A stretch of 64,000 nt of DNA from Endocalyx cinctus (Eukaryota; Ascomycota; Sordariomycetes; Amphisphaeriales; Apiosporaceae). Positions 11,815-23,014 of this stretch are shown one piece after another. The stretch covers positions 2,716,915 through 2,780,914 of the forward strand of contig BCKC01000004.1 of the NCBI GenBank assembly GCA_001600455.1. Reading direction: 5' to 3'. The stretch's first letter is position 1, and the number at the start of each line of letters is the position of its first letter. The translations under genes were made by a program, and so were the position numbers. The notes beneath the pieces are model-generated. The model was not told the origin of the DNA, did no database searches, and worked only from the letters and a program-made list of their open reading frames with translations.

Positions 11815-14800
11815 ATGAATAATACGACGACTTCTTACACGCCTCTTGAAGCATTATTTGTATTTCAACTTTTAAATAAATACGGTTTCGTTGACGGCAG
11901 TTTCGAGCGAATTTCCGAAGAACTTAAAAACACACCTTTAATATATGAACAAGATGGATATAGACCCGAAAAGCTGAACTCCGTCGCCCTTCAGGAGTTC
12001 TCCCTCAATTTATTGCGCGATGAACAGAAGAGAGAGGCCGAGTCTGCTGATAGAAACGGGGCTGGTCTATCACCAAATTCTAAGAAGCGAAAGCTGCAAA
12101 GTCCACCCTTGCCGTCATTGAAAGAAGCGCACGAGCATCCAGAAAAACTTCCTATATTGATTGATCGCCTTTATGCACGGTTTCGGGAGCACATTATTCG
12201 CGAGATTCGGGAGGATGAGCGACGGATTGAAAATCTTCGACGCGATATAGGCGAGATCGAAAGAGGGGAATGGGATGATAGACTTGCTCAGCCAAAGAAG
12301 GCCGAGCCTGCTAAAAACGGAACTCCCATCGTTCCTTCGAGCAGCAAGCCTGTTCGACCGCCAAACACTCCCGTTGCGGCTACACCGGTTCCAGTACCTG
12401 TTCCTATTACGCATAAACCCCAGGAGCCAAGCAAGAAAATCGAACCAGCGCCTACTCCTCAACTACCCCCGGACAGAAAATCGACACCACAGATCCAACC
12501 AATTCTACCCCCTCAACCGGCTCAGAAAGCACAACCACCCCAACCAGCTCAGCCAGTTCATCCAGTTCATCCAACGCAACCAGCGCGGCCAGCCCAGTCT
12601 GCTCATCCAACGCAACCCGTTCAGACTCAACCAATCCAAGCAAGCCCTTCCCCTCTTGCAACACCATCAAGACCTCCGAGTGATATACGTCAAACCACCC
12701 CAGACTCAAGGCCCCAGGAGTCTAAGCGCCTACCTACAAATGGTACAGCGCCAGTTCTTCAGCATCCACAAGGTGCTTCAGGTTTTACGCCACGACCATT
12801 GTCGACCACACCGCAGCCGCCCGTCACAGAGGGTATCCAACGGCCAGAGAGCTTGCCAAAAGGCCGAAGTCCTGTACCAGGTCAATCGAACCAGCAGCAA
12901 ACTCCGTCTTTGAAATGGGAGCCTCCTTATCAGCCGTCTCCGCATCCACAACATCCACACCCCTCTTATCCGCCGCACCAAACACCCATACCTTCGCCTC
13001 GTCCTCCATACAATGGTGCTGTTGGGCCTACCAGACCTCCGACCTATTCTCCTTCGGCCTCGCCTGGTCATCCCCAGGCTCCTCAAGTATATAATACGAA
13101 CAGACCAAGCCCAGGACCATATCCTCAGCAACCTCGGTATCCCGGTCAAGTGACAGGCCAGTCATCGCCTTCAGTACTCTTACCTCCACAAAATACGGGT
13201 CAGATCCCTCCTTCGCTCCAGTCCTTGCCGGTGAACGCGACTCCGGATGGAGCTGGTCAATCAATTCCACCAAGACGACCGCCATCAGCACCGGTGGCAA
13301 GTTCTCCGGCACCAGGTCTTCCTTCTGCACCCTTCGCGCAACAACCAAACCCGGTTGGTACTACTCAGACGCCTATTCGGCCACCTTCGAGCCTTTCAGT
13401 CACACAACAGGTAGGGCCTCCGTCAAAACCGGCTACCCCGGTACCTACGAGGCCCCAGGCCACGAGCGTAGTACGGCCTCCCCATACTCCGCAAGCCCTT
13501 CCACCTTCTACCCCTGCTTCCCAAACGCAACTACCCCAAAACGTCTCAAAGCCTCCAGTCGCTCCAAATACGCAGCAAGCTCAGCCAGCTGTGCCTCCGA
13601 GTCCAGCACAAAAGCCTATTTTGCCGCCAATCCACACCCCAGTAGCTGTTTCAACTCCCGTGCGTGTACCTGGACTACAGTCACAGGCGCAAACGCCACT
13701 TTCTCTTAAAACAAGTTCCACCTATATAAGGGGTTCCGGAACCAAATGGACAGCTGGAGCAACACCATCCACACCCCGCAGGGACGAGAAAAGCGGTTAT
13801 TTCGACTCGCTTGAGTTGGCTATAGAACCACTCAGCCCGCCCACAAGATTTGCCAAAATAGCGACGGCGGCGACGACTCCGAAGCAAAGTGAACAGGCCG
13901 AAACTCCCAAGAGTGGTCAAAAATCTGACAGCTCTGCAAACAAGCCTCGGGGCCGGCCTCCTCGAAATGCTAAGAAGGACGCTTCTACCCCGCAACCCGA
14001 CGAGCCCTCGTCAAGCGCAGACATACCAGAGCGTGCCATTAAGGATGAAGAAGCCACGCCGAAAGCGTTTGAAGAGGTGGTTGATGCGGTAGTTGATGAG
14101 AGCGCACATAGTCGTACACAAGGGGATTTAGGAAAATTACCGATGAAGCGTAAGCGACAGGATAGCCCTCCTGTTCGTGACCAGCCAACTCCGGCGACGC
14201 ATGTCTTATGGACGCGTTCGTTCAACAAGATTAGTATGACCGCTCTAGATCATATCATCGGCCACCGCCATGCCAATATGTTCGCCCATCCCGTAAAGCC
14301 CAGAGAAGCACCAGGGTACACCGAAAATGTACTTCGACCCCAGGATCTCAAAGGCATCCAAAAGGCTATTACGGCCGGGTCGAAAGCGGCAGCGGCGGCT
14401 GTAACGACTATGACTGACGTTGATCCGAACGCGCCAGCCGTTTGGCTACCCATGTCTGTGGATCTAGTCCCTCCTCGAGGCATAATCAACATAGCCCAGT
14501 TGGAGCGAGAATTGGTCCACATGTTCGCGAACGCTATCATGTACAACCCAGATCCCCAGCGTGGTCTCGCGTCGTCTTTTTTGAAGAGTCATAAGGGAAC
14601 ATCAGAGGGAGACGGCGAAGAGATACGTGGTTACGAGATTGATGAGAACGGAGTAGTAAAGAACACCCGTCACATGTTTGCGGAAGTTGAAAAGTTATTG
14701 GGCGACCTACGAAGCGAGGTGGTGTCTAGAGCACAACCGCCGGTGGGGGCAACGAGTCGCAGCATGAGCGCTGCAGCAGGTGGCGAGATGAGCACTGTTG

Positions 14801-14856
14801 AAGATGATGGCGATGATCAAACTAACGACCTAAAGAGACGTAGAGTTAGAGGCTGA
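11815..14856 (+). CDS. BRD8/Bdc1-like bromodomain protein (probable NuA4 acetyltransferase subunit)
   Basis: A single uninterrupted frame of 1013 residues. The N-terminal 150 residues are a folded, SANT-like/helical region (LEALFVFQLLNKYGF, then FERISEELKNT) followed by a charged coil (FREHIIREIREDERRIENL), as in BRD8 family proteins. Residues 170-650 are a very long Pro/Gln/Ser/Thr-rich disordered linker. The C-terminus (about residues 795-965) is a bromodomain: WTRSFNKISMTALDHIIGH at the start and, before the last helix, MFANAIMYNPD, where the Asn is the acetyl-lysine anchor. In fission yeast Bdc1 and in human BRD8 this architecture belongs to the NuA4/TIP60 complex, which acetylates H4 and H2A in the nucleus. 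Basic patches (SKKRKL, MKRKR, KRRRVRG) fit nuclear localisation. The next gene on the same strand is also chromatin-like. Confidence 0.8.
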   Translation: MNNTTTSYTPLEALFVFQLLNKYGFVDGSFERISEELKNTPLIYEQDGYRPEKLNSVALQEFSLNLLRDEQKREAESADRNGAGLSPNSKKRKLQSPPLPSLKEAHEHPEKLPILIDRLYARFREHIIREIREDERRIENLRRDIGEIERGEWDDRLAQPKKAEPAKNGTPIVPSSSKPVRPPNTPVAATPVPVPVPITHKPQEPSKKIEPAPTPQLPPDRKSTPQIQPILPPQPAQKAQPPQPAQPVHPVHPTQPARPAQSAHPTQPVQTQPIQASPSPLATPSRPPSDIRQTTPDSRPQESKRLPTNGTAPVLQHPQGASGFTPRPLSTTPQPPVTEGIQRPESLPKGRSPVPGQSNQQQTPSLKWEPPYQPSPHPQHPHPSYPPHQTPIPSPRPPYNGAVGPTRPPTYSPSASPGHPQAPQVYNTNRPSPGPYPQQPRYPGQVTGQSSPSVLLPPQNTGQIPPSLQSLPVNATPDGAGQSIPPRRPPSAPVASSPAPGLPSAPFAQQPNPVGTTQTPIRPPSSLSVTQQVGPPSKPATPVPTRPQATSVVRPPHTPQALPPSTPASQTQLPQNVSKPPVAPNTQQAQPAVPPSPAQKPILPPIHTPVAVSTPVRVPGLQSQAQTPLSLKTSSTYIRGSGTKWTAGATPSTPRRDEKSGYFDSLELAIEPLSPPTRFAKIATAATTPKQSEQAETPKSGQKSDSSANKPRGRPPRNAKKDASTPQPDEPSSSADIPERAIKDEEATPKAFEEVVDAVVDESAHSRTQGDLGKLPMKRKRQDSPPVRDQPTPATHVLWTRSFNKISMTALDHIIGHRHANMFAHPVKPREAPGYTENVLRPQDLKGIQKAITAGSKAAAAAVTTMTDVDPNAPAVWLPMSVDLVPPRGIINIAQLERELVHMFANAIMYNPDPQRGLASSFLKSHKGTSEGDGEEIRGYEIDENGVVKNTRHMFAEVEKLLGDLRSEVVSRAQPPVGATSRSMSAAAGGEMSTVEDDGDDQTNDLKRRRVRG

Positions 14857-15397
14857 TTATTGCAACTTTCGGTCCCATGTCCAGAATACCAGTATGGTTA
14901 CTCTGATGTAAACAATAGTATAACTAATTGTGATAAATAATATAAGGATTCGTTCCATTAAAGAAACTCATAGATTCTGTAATGAAGTTAATTGGTTTTA
15001 AGGGGTGAAATATTTCACTCCTGTGATTATGCATGTAAGCTATATTATCGAAAAGAATGATAATATGCGTATAGGCAGTATTTCTTGTTGAGTCCCTCTA
15101 CTTGAATAGCGCCCCACGTGCTCACGCGGCAAGCAGTTGTAGCCCTGGAGATATGCTATGCGCGACTTGAGATTCCTGCTAACCGTAGTATCAATTCATT
15201 AACTCATATCAACCTTAATCAATCATATTCTTACTGTTCTCACGAACGTATAATTCAATTTTGTCTTTTCAGTGTTACCTATGATATTTCAATTCATAAT
15301 TATATAAATTATTCAGGTATAGGCTCATCAGCTAAGCAGCGCGTCTAGGCGCGTCTATGGGCTGGTTTCATATACAACTCTAAGTATATTTGATAGG
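14857..15397. other. Intergenic region between two tandem nuclear-protein genes
   Basis: AT-rich 541 bp spacer that must hold the terminator of the bromodomain gene and the promoter of the AT-hook gene. No gene seen. Confidence 0.6.
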
Positions 15398-17577
15398 ATG
15401 GTGCCTCGACGAGTCATTGCCGACTCAGATGATGAGGACAGTGCATCTGAGTTTTTGAGTCCTCTGAAACATGAGATCGAGAGACCGGAACCCGAGCCTT
15501 TGAGTCAGCCCAGTGGCTTACCGAGTCCCGGAAAGCCATCAAGCTCAAAAGCTATTTGCGACAATCAAGACTCAGATCCCGGCAATGTCACAGACCCATC
15601 ATTCTTTGCGAGTATTTATAATGAGTCGCAAGACCAAATGATGCAGCAATCCCACCTCATAGAAAACATCATCCACCAGAGCCAGAGAGCAAGTGGAAGT
15701 AAGAGCAGCGGCGACATCTCCACTCCCGGTTTCAAGGGAAAAAATAGGAAAAAAAGTTCTGATCCGTCATCTGTCGCAACAGATGTGACGTCCCCGGTTA
15801 GGCTCACGAAAATGGGAAACCAGCGGTTTCTAGGTGACTCCGGTGACGTATCCGAGGTTACTACGCCGAAAAAGAGTGCTGGCAACGAGTGGGATGTACC
15901 CAGCTCTGCCGAGGGTATGGCTCCTCCTAGGACTTTCATGAGTATCATGGCCTCGGCAGGCAAGGACAAAAAGACATATGGAGACCAAAAGAGGAGAAGC
16001 TCTAGGTCGAGTATGAGCCCAGCAGCTCTCAGCTTATTTATGGCGGACGATCCCCCTACACAAGATCGCGCTGCAGACATAGACGTCTCACCCGTGCCGA
16101 CATCTAAACGGGCGAAAGTGTCGCTTCATGAGCCCGTGGCACGGGAAACAACAAACTTCTACATAGCCCAGAGCAACCTCACGACGATGCAGAAACTCGA
16201 ATATCAAAAGGTCAACGTACCTTCAAACGGTTATAATGCACTGCCCGGATCGATGGGAAACCAGGGCTCGAGCTGCGCCACGACTATCGCTTACCCAACA
16301 CCGAGCCGATATGCGTCTTCGGGGCCGCCTTTACCTTGGGAAAGATCTTCTATGGCTCTGCCGCCTGCCGAAGATGAAGATGTGAGTGGCTCATGGAATC
16401 AGAAGCACCAGAAGGAATTACGTCTACTAACCCACGTCTTTGCTAGGTGAACTCTTCCCCAGATGTAATTGCAGATGGTGATGATAGAAATAAAAAGAGG
16501 AGACCAGAAGAGCATCAGGGATCTGCATCGGAGTCACTTACTAGACGTCTGTCAAAAAAGAAGATGAAGAAAACTATGACGAGTACGCAGGAGACAGATG
16601 AATTGGCGCAAGACGACGATTGGGATTCGGGAAATGTCGCCTACCAACGTCCAAAGCGGCCAAGACTAAATCCTACGGTCTTAGACATGGAGGAACATAC
16701 ACATCATGCTGATTTATTATATGACCCAGATCCTGTCGCCACTGAAGACTTGCCAGATACTTTGCCTTTACCGGACACTTTGGAGCCTCCTGATGATATC
16801 CCGTCTACGGCTAGCCCTCCAAAACCTGAAATTAGCATACAGCCGAAAAAGCGTGGACGAAAGAAGAAACAACCCGTAGCTGAAGACCCACTGTCGGAAG
16901 CCCCCGAAATTAAGGAGCAGCCTCCGGTCACAGAGAAATCTACTCCCAGTAATATGGCTGGCGAAGAAGCCGCCACGCAGCAAACTAAGAAAAAGCGTGG
17001 AAGGCCGCGGAAGTCCGACGTGGCTAAGGCCGAAGATCCGGCACCCGAACCATTGGTCCCTGTAGTACTTCTAAAAAGGGTAAAAGAGGAACTGACAGTA
17101 ACAAAATCAATAAAAACCAAGTCGAAGAGATTAAAAAATGACAACGACGACGATGATTCCTCGATAGACGATCTTGCTCTAGAAGAGCCAGAACCGGAAC
17201 CCGAGGAGGAAGCCCCTAATCCTGACTCGGACGACGACGACGACGACGATGATGATGATGACGAGCCAAGAAGTAGAAAAAGGAAACATAAGCCAACTAA
17301 GCCCTCGCCTTCAGTGAAGAAGAAGAAAGCAACAGAAAACGCACCGCTCAAAGAAGTTGACACAAATACAAGAGGCACTCCGTCTCAATCCCAGTCTCAC
17401 GCATCGTCGATATCCGAGACCGCACCGGTGAAGATAATAGAGAAGAAGAAAGACAGCAACCCTGCCTCTGTAGCTAAATCTGTGACTCCGACACCTACGC
17501 AGTCCAAGGTTATCTATCGTGTCGGCCTCAGCAAGAGGTCAAGAATCGCGCCGCTGCTGAAGTCGATTAGAAAATAA
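15398..17577 (+). CDS. AT-hook nuclear protein of unknown specific function (704 aa)
   Basis: Two exons (15398-16381 and 16447-17577) are separated by a 65-nt intron with a GTGAGT donor, an ACTAAC branch site at about 16426 and a GCTAG acceptor; the frame is kept (phase 0). The product is highly charged and mostly disordered. Recognisable features are two AT-hook cores, KKRGRKKK (about residues 462-469) and KKRGRPRK (about 510-517), an all-Asp run of 11 residues near residue 600, a Lys/Arg-rich block after it (SRKRKHK), and a basic C-terminus (LSKRSRIAPLLKSIRK). AT-hooks bind the minor groove of AT-rich DNA, so a chromatin or transcription role in the nucleus is likely. I do not recognise an enzymatic domain. 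The gene lies tandem to the bromodomain gene and convergent with the NLR-like gene, only 308 bp away. Confidence 0.75.
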
Positions 17578-17885
17578 GTAAGGATAAATGAAACTTTGGC
17601 TATGTACTTATGTTTAGAAGAGAATGGGAGTAAGGGGAGGTTTGTCTTAATAGGGAAATCTAGAAAGGGGTTTATTAAAGGAAAGAAAGCAGTCCTCCCT
17701 GATAATATAGTTGCTCCTTTCTACTTATATATAATTATACCTGAATTGTAGGAGCTACTTTGACGATTAATTACTACATTGAAAGCAAAAGAAAACAGCA
17801 TCGACGTGATCCCCCAAACCCCTTTTCCCTTCGGGAAAGGAATTGAATTCAAAATTCCAAGTAACAATGACCGTATGCGCCCAAG
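17578..17885. other. Convergent intergenic region (308 bp)
   Basis: 3' flanks of the AT-hook gene and of the NLR-like gene. Contains an imperfect inverted repeat around 17817-17838 (CCCCTTTTCCCTTCGGGAAAGG) that could form a hairpin near the NLR gene's terminator. No gene seen. Confidence 0.5.
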
Positions 17886-20800
17886 TCAGTGATCATCTAT
17901 CCAGCGTATCAAGTTCATATGTTTTATCAGCTTTTCGACAAATGGCCGAACCCAATAATATGGACTTTCTCCTGCGAGCTCTACGAGGTTTGCCTCGCCA
18001 GCCTTGGAAATGATGTCGATCATAGCTATCCGTCGATGGTTGTGTTTAGTGTCACCGTCGTTATTGCCCAGCAGTATCGAAGCGACACCTCCGTCTTTGA
18101 GCTGCAGCGCGTCGTGTAGTACATGATGCCCGTGATTGTTTACTACGTTGGGATCGGCGCCGCGATGGAGAAGGTACTGGACTTTGTTGAACAACCCCTG
18201 GCGGACCGCGTGATGCAGGACCGTGTAACCGCTGTGGTTCCTGCACTCTATGTCTAACTCTGAACTAGTAAGCAGTAATTTGACCGTCTCCGCATCGATC
18301 GCTAAATGCAGAACGGTGTTACCGTTGGCCGATCGACAGGCTGGATCGGTGCCTCGGCGGAGGAGCGTCTCGATCATCTGGTACGCAACTAGCCCTTGGC
18401 GACGAACTGCCGTTAACAACAGGTTAGGATCATCCGTGGACGCTCCCCTCTGGAGGAAGGTGTTGAAAGCTAGTTGTGACGCCCCGACGATGGCAAGTTT
18501 CAGGCCAATTTGGTCTAGAGAGTTCTGACGGAAAATATGTCGTTGCGATGTGTTACGTAAACATAACGTCTCGTCCTTGACAAGCATCTGTTCCATCATG
18601 TAGACGTATCCGTATCTCACCACAGCTTCGAATAATAACACCCAAATGCAATTATACGACTTTAAAGCTCCGCAGGGATGGATTTCCGTCATGGCATCTA
18701 CCGGTAAACGCGAAAGTTCCCCATCCCAATCCCTTCGGGTCTCCATATTGAAATATTTTGCAACCAATCGTCTCAAAGATTCCCTCTTTAGACCGGATAT
18801 AGCTACCAGCCTCTGAAGACTGTCTTCGAGAAGATCAATCGATCTACAGGTTTGGAGGAAGTTAGGGATGGGGGTATTGTCAATATGTCGAGTTTGAAGC
18901 AGATTTGGAGATGAGGACGAGAGTAAGACTCTGAAAATCTCATGGTGCTTGTAGTGCTCAAGCCACTCCCATAGCAAACTGCTCTGCAAGTGAAACTCAT
19001 CCCCCGTCCACGGTGTGATGGCAGTTTTATGACAGCCCGTGGCCATTTTGACCCAAACACTATAGATGCAAGATTTATTTGATATTCTTCGATTATGTTC
19101 CAGCCAGAATTCCTTAGCATATGGTAAAAGGGGGTGCAACGGGTCCACAGAATAAGGTGCGCAGTACATTCTGATTTCGCCGCTATCAAGTGACACCACG
19201 GTCTTATCTTGCCGCTTGCGATACCAAGTCGCAAAATGGCCGGCCACTTTAGTGCTCTTACTCTGTTCGTCTTGGCTTAGCGAAAGTTGTGCCATTTGCA
19301 ATGGATCGACTTGAAGCGGGGGTGGTGAAATGGCCGGTACCAGTGCCGTCTTGAAATCATCCCAGTCCAGATATGTTACGATAGATTCTCCAACGAATGC
19401 CTCAAGGTCATATAGTTTTCCGTGGAATGATTGTAGTTCGCGCGCTTCGCCATCAACGTGATTCTCCAAGACGAACGTACGAACAGTATGGTGAATGAAC
19501 TGTACAGAATTTGATATCTCGTCAATTTCGACTAGGTTCGCGCACCAATGCGGCAATTGCGCGATCCCGCGTACTTTGCGGGCTGAGTTGCTACGCGGTT
19601 CGCCGATCGTGATAGAAAGCGCTTCTTGTAATTCGTTAATCGTGAGAGGCCTTTTGCTCACGGAAACCCATTTGAATATGTCTCTGGCAACCTTCTCAGT
19701 TTTCTGTTTAAGTATTCTTTTGAGTGCGCGGTTGAAGGTCTCGGTCAACGTTCCCGGTAAATTCTGAAGAACTGATATGACGTCTTCTTCACAAACCTGG
19801 GAGCAGATATCGTCGATTTCTAAGGCAACCCAGAGAAACCTACAACGTTTTCTTAGCACTTATAGTTTGATCATAGCTTAATGTGCCGCAACATAATATC
19901 CAGGCGATGATAGATGAGATCTCGGTTCTGACGTTGCCGCCAAAGAATAAGAGCATAAGACTTACATTCCCTGAGCACCGTTAATCAAAGCCTGGTGGAT
20001 ATGCTCGAGATGGACGGTATCTCCTATCGCTAGCTTACCAAGCCGCATTTTCTGGCTAAGTGTCTGACGAATGTATATTTCGAGATCCGGGGTTGCTTGG
20101 GCCATGTCGATGGATATCGCATCTGGAAAGGCACTTGTCATTTCAGATTTGACGGAATCCAGACTCGCGATGACTAACTTCACATTATGAACCCCTGAGC
20201 GAACGATTTCCCCGAACACATTGAATAGAAGTTGGCGCTCGGCATCTCCGCACTCGTCTACCGCATCGATAACCACATAATTTGTAGAGAACAAAGCCAA
20301 TTTACGGATTAGCAAAGATTTGAGGGCCATTGTATCATGATGCATATCTTCCATCCTATCGATTTCAGTCATTAAGTCTGGCAAGTGACTAGGCTGGAGA
20401 TTTTGACGTATTATGGACCTAAGGATGGTCTCTGCCTGCAAGGACTGCGTGTTGTCGAATCGTAGGAAGAAGAAAGAGACCGGTTCATCGAATTTATTCA
20501 TGGTATATAAATGGTCCACGATGCTTGAGCTACATTGGTATTAGATTACCTACAGAAGAGCGGAAACTCGTCATCTTACCATAAGACTGTCTTCCCCGAT
20601 CCAACTGTTCTCTTTTTAGCGCCTTATAATCGAGAAAGTAGAAAAGAGAGTACTTACTCTTTCCTGATAGCCAAAGGCAGCTAGATCCGTCGGTTTGAAT
20701 CCAGTCGTTGAATTCTGGCGTCTGGAAAATCCATTCTCCTGTGGCATTATGTCTCTTCATACGGGCTTGTTTGAATGCAGTAAGATAATCGAAGTTGGAC

Positions 20801-21766
20801 AATTTGTCCAGTCGAGTCTGGCCGTCCTTAACTGAAAGGAATATGCTATGTTAAGCAAGATCGTGTGCAATTTGAAGGTTTTAGACTTACCTTCTTTTCT
20901 TTTATCAATTACCGACCTCCACTTTCTCGCCTCATCGACGTCTTTATTGACTGTTTTCACAAATTTGGTCAACGTATGACGATGGTCCGAAGCCTGCTGT
21001 CGTTCGTTGACTTGTGCTGCTTGCTCTTGATGGCCTGTCTGAGTCCTTGCTAAATCAATCTCGTATCTGACTTCACGAGCTCGATCTTCCATGAGACGAA
21101 TATACTGTTCAACTTCATACTGAAATGAGGTTGCTAGTGAGTTTAATAGTTGCTTTCGCCCTAGATTATATCAGTCCAAACTCTATCATATCCCATCCAT
21201 GTATCTACTTACATGGCCGCCTTATCGCCACTACAACAAATTTGCAGCAACGGATAATCGAGGCATGAAACTCGCAAATAGCAACTTGAAGACGAATTGA
21301 GGATGGAAATAATAACGAATACTCCTTGAACAGTGGGCACCATCTGTCAAAATTTAGGAAAACTTTGGAGAATACATCGAAATACGAGGTAAAGTTGACA
21401 ATCGTCTATTGTATAGGTAAGTACAAACACTCAGCAGGTAGAGCACAAACGAACCATCATAGTAAGCTTGACGGCCCCCCAAACCAGGGCAGAAAGAGTC
21501 GGATGCGATGATACGAATGTATCGACAACGCCAGAAAATTGCTGTACCGAGACGAGGACTCCATACAAGCGGGTAGCAAGACTAGCGCCTCGCCTACTTG
21601 TATTCTGTCGGTCCAGCTCAGCGGTGAAGCGAATGACTGAATCAGCGTCCGGTATTTCTTGAACCTCGTTCAATTTGAACTTCTCATCCTTTATTAGGAT
21701 ATTTTGAAAGTCCTGGAGCGCATTTTGCAGACAGCTAGTCGGGTTTTCTGTTCTCACAGTCGTCAT
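17886..21766 (-). CDS. NACHT-ankyrin STAND protein (fungal NLR-like)
   Basis: Seven exons on the minus strand (21766-21455, 21405-21213, 21133-20891, 20831-20658, 20604-20580, 20529-19966, 19839-17886) join in phase into 1154 residues. The N-terminus (about 1-200) is the conserved all-helical domain common at the head of fungal STAND proteins (LATRLYGVLVSVQQFSGVVD, SALVWGAVKLTMM). A coiled region leads to a NACHT NTPase: Walker A GKIGSGKT (residues 306-313) and Walker B VVIDAVDE (about 401-408). Winged-helix-like sequence follows, then C-terminal ankyrin repeats (about 973-1095; NGNTVLHLAI, SGYTVLHHAV). Such proteins act in the cytosol in heterokaryon incompatibility or sensing of non-self. 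Its own effector domain is not recognised. The first intron uses an unusual GTTCGT donor, and the 25-nt fifth exon carries the P-loop. Exon 3 begins at the AG at 21134; the nearer AG would shift the frame. Confidence 0.82.
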
Positions 21767-22132
21767 CTCCACTCGAACACACTATCACCATCATGTTGTG
21801 ACTAACAACTGCCGAAAACCTATATTCTCACGTTGGCCTATTCGATTTTCTATATAGAGAAAATGAAACGGGGTGGGGGTGGCAGTGTACTCATGTTTAG
21901 CCATTTGTTATAATTAGAGACCTCACAGAAAGACGCCATATGTATGCATCTAAAAGGGGTATGATTTTTCTTTTACTATGTAATCAAAGAACTACTGGTT
22001 CCCATGTATCACAAACTAGGCAGAAAGGTTATAGGTTTTGCATTGAGCTTTTTTTTCGACAGATCGGGAATATACTTTTTCTTCCTATTCTATTTATTTA
22101 TTTATTTATTTTTTTTTAATTATTCGTCCACA
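21767..22132. other. Head-to-head spacer between the NLR-like gene and the phosphotransferase pseudogene
   Basis: It contains the NLR promoter and an AT-rich block (22050-22120) with TTTA repeats that runs directly into the truncated 5' end of the pseudogene. No intact gene. Confidence 0.5.
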
Positions 22133-22847
22133 TGGCGCCCCCGACCAACCCGGAACCGCTGCGGTGATACCTGGATTAAGAGGAGCTTACGGCCAACCGA
22201 GTGGCAGAAGCATAATGGATATATGCATGTGCCGTTATTCAATCCGGAACGTGTCCTTAACGAAGGCGCATGTCTCAAATTCCTCGCCGAGAATACTAAT
22301 ATCCCGTTACCGAAATTATTCGCCTGCTTCGAGGACGATGGCGCCGTATACCTGATTACTGGATTTGTAACAGGCGTGGGAATGAACGAGCTTGACGATC
22401 AGAGTAAACGCGTTGTTGCCTAGGAGTTAGAACGTTATATGTAAACGCTGAAGAACCTCACCTCTGATATCTGGGGTGGTCCGGGAGGGTTGGTAAGTAA
22501 CTTTATTTTTCTCTTAATAAAAGGTACAGCCCCGGGGGTGACTAATTTATTCGTAGGTTATTCCGCCGTATCGTATTATGAGACAGTCTGACGGGCGTCC
22601 GTGGAGAATGCGTCGACGGCAAGAGTCTAACTTAGTCTTTTGCCATAATGATCTTTCTGCCAATAATGTTATAGTCGATCCTACAACGCCGAAAACCAAA
22701 GCTATAATTGACTGGGAATACGCAGGGTTTTATCCTCCTGAGTTTGAATTACCTTTTTATAAAAGGCCGGGTCCATCTATAGCTTTAGAAGGCGAGACAG
22801 ACGATGCTGAGTCGCTCTTAAGCATGATATCAAAAGAAAGGGAATAG
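22133..22847 (+). pseudogene. APH/choline-kinase-like phosphotransferase, degraded
   Basis: The translated sequence keeps the fold of fungal aminoglycoside-phosphotransferase-like kinases: IKRSLRPTEWQKHNGYMHV, GACLKFLAENTNIPLPKLFA, the catalytic loop FCHNDLSANNVIVD (HxDxxxxN) and the metal-binding motif AIIDWEYAGF. It also has a natural stop at 22845-22847 and an in-phase intron (GTAAGT 22493 to AG 22556). The frame is interrupted by TAG at 22421-22423 and TAA at 22442-22444, within a stretch that is otherwise conserved and coding (ELERYM, TLKNL, SDIWGGPGG). The 5' end merges into AT-rich DNA with no start codon or nucleotide-binding N-lobe. The body is otherwise little decayed, so inactivation may be recent. 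Function before decay: phosphorylation of a small molecule, substrate unknown. Confidence 0.78.
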
Positions 22848-23014
22848 ATTAGATATTTCTCGTCATGCTAAGCACGATGGAATAAACTTATACTGACCAT
22901 CTATTTACATACATGCAATGAGTACTTAGAATTGATAGTACTAGTCTTGTAATTTGGTAGTATTCCGTAATTCAGCTACAACTTATAACGGATAATCGGT
23001 CGAAGCTTGAATGA

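Noticed and set aside
20891..21123. NLR exon 3 starting at the nearer AG (after TTTCAG)
   Set aside because: That start gives the wrong phase with the preceding exon; the upstream AG at 21135-21134 restores frame and adds STSFQ before YEVEQYIRLM.
22404..22453. A possible 50-nt intron (GTAAAC...GAAG) that would remove both stops from the phosphotransferase gene
   Set aside because: It leaves one base on the left and resumes at a codon start, so the frame shifts. It would also delete the conserved ELERYM/TLKNL block.
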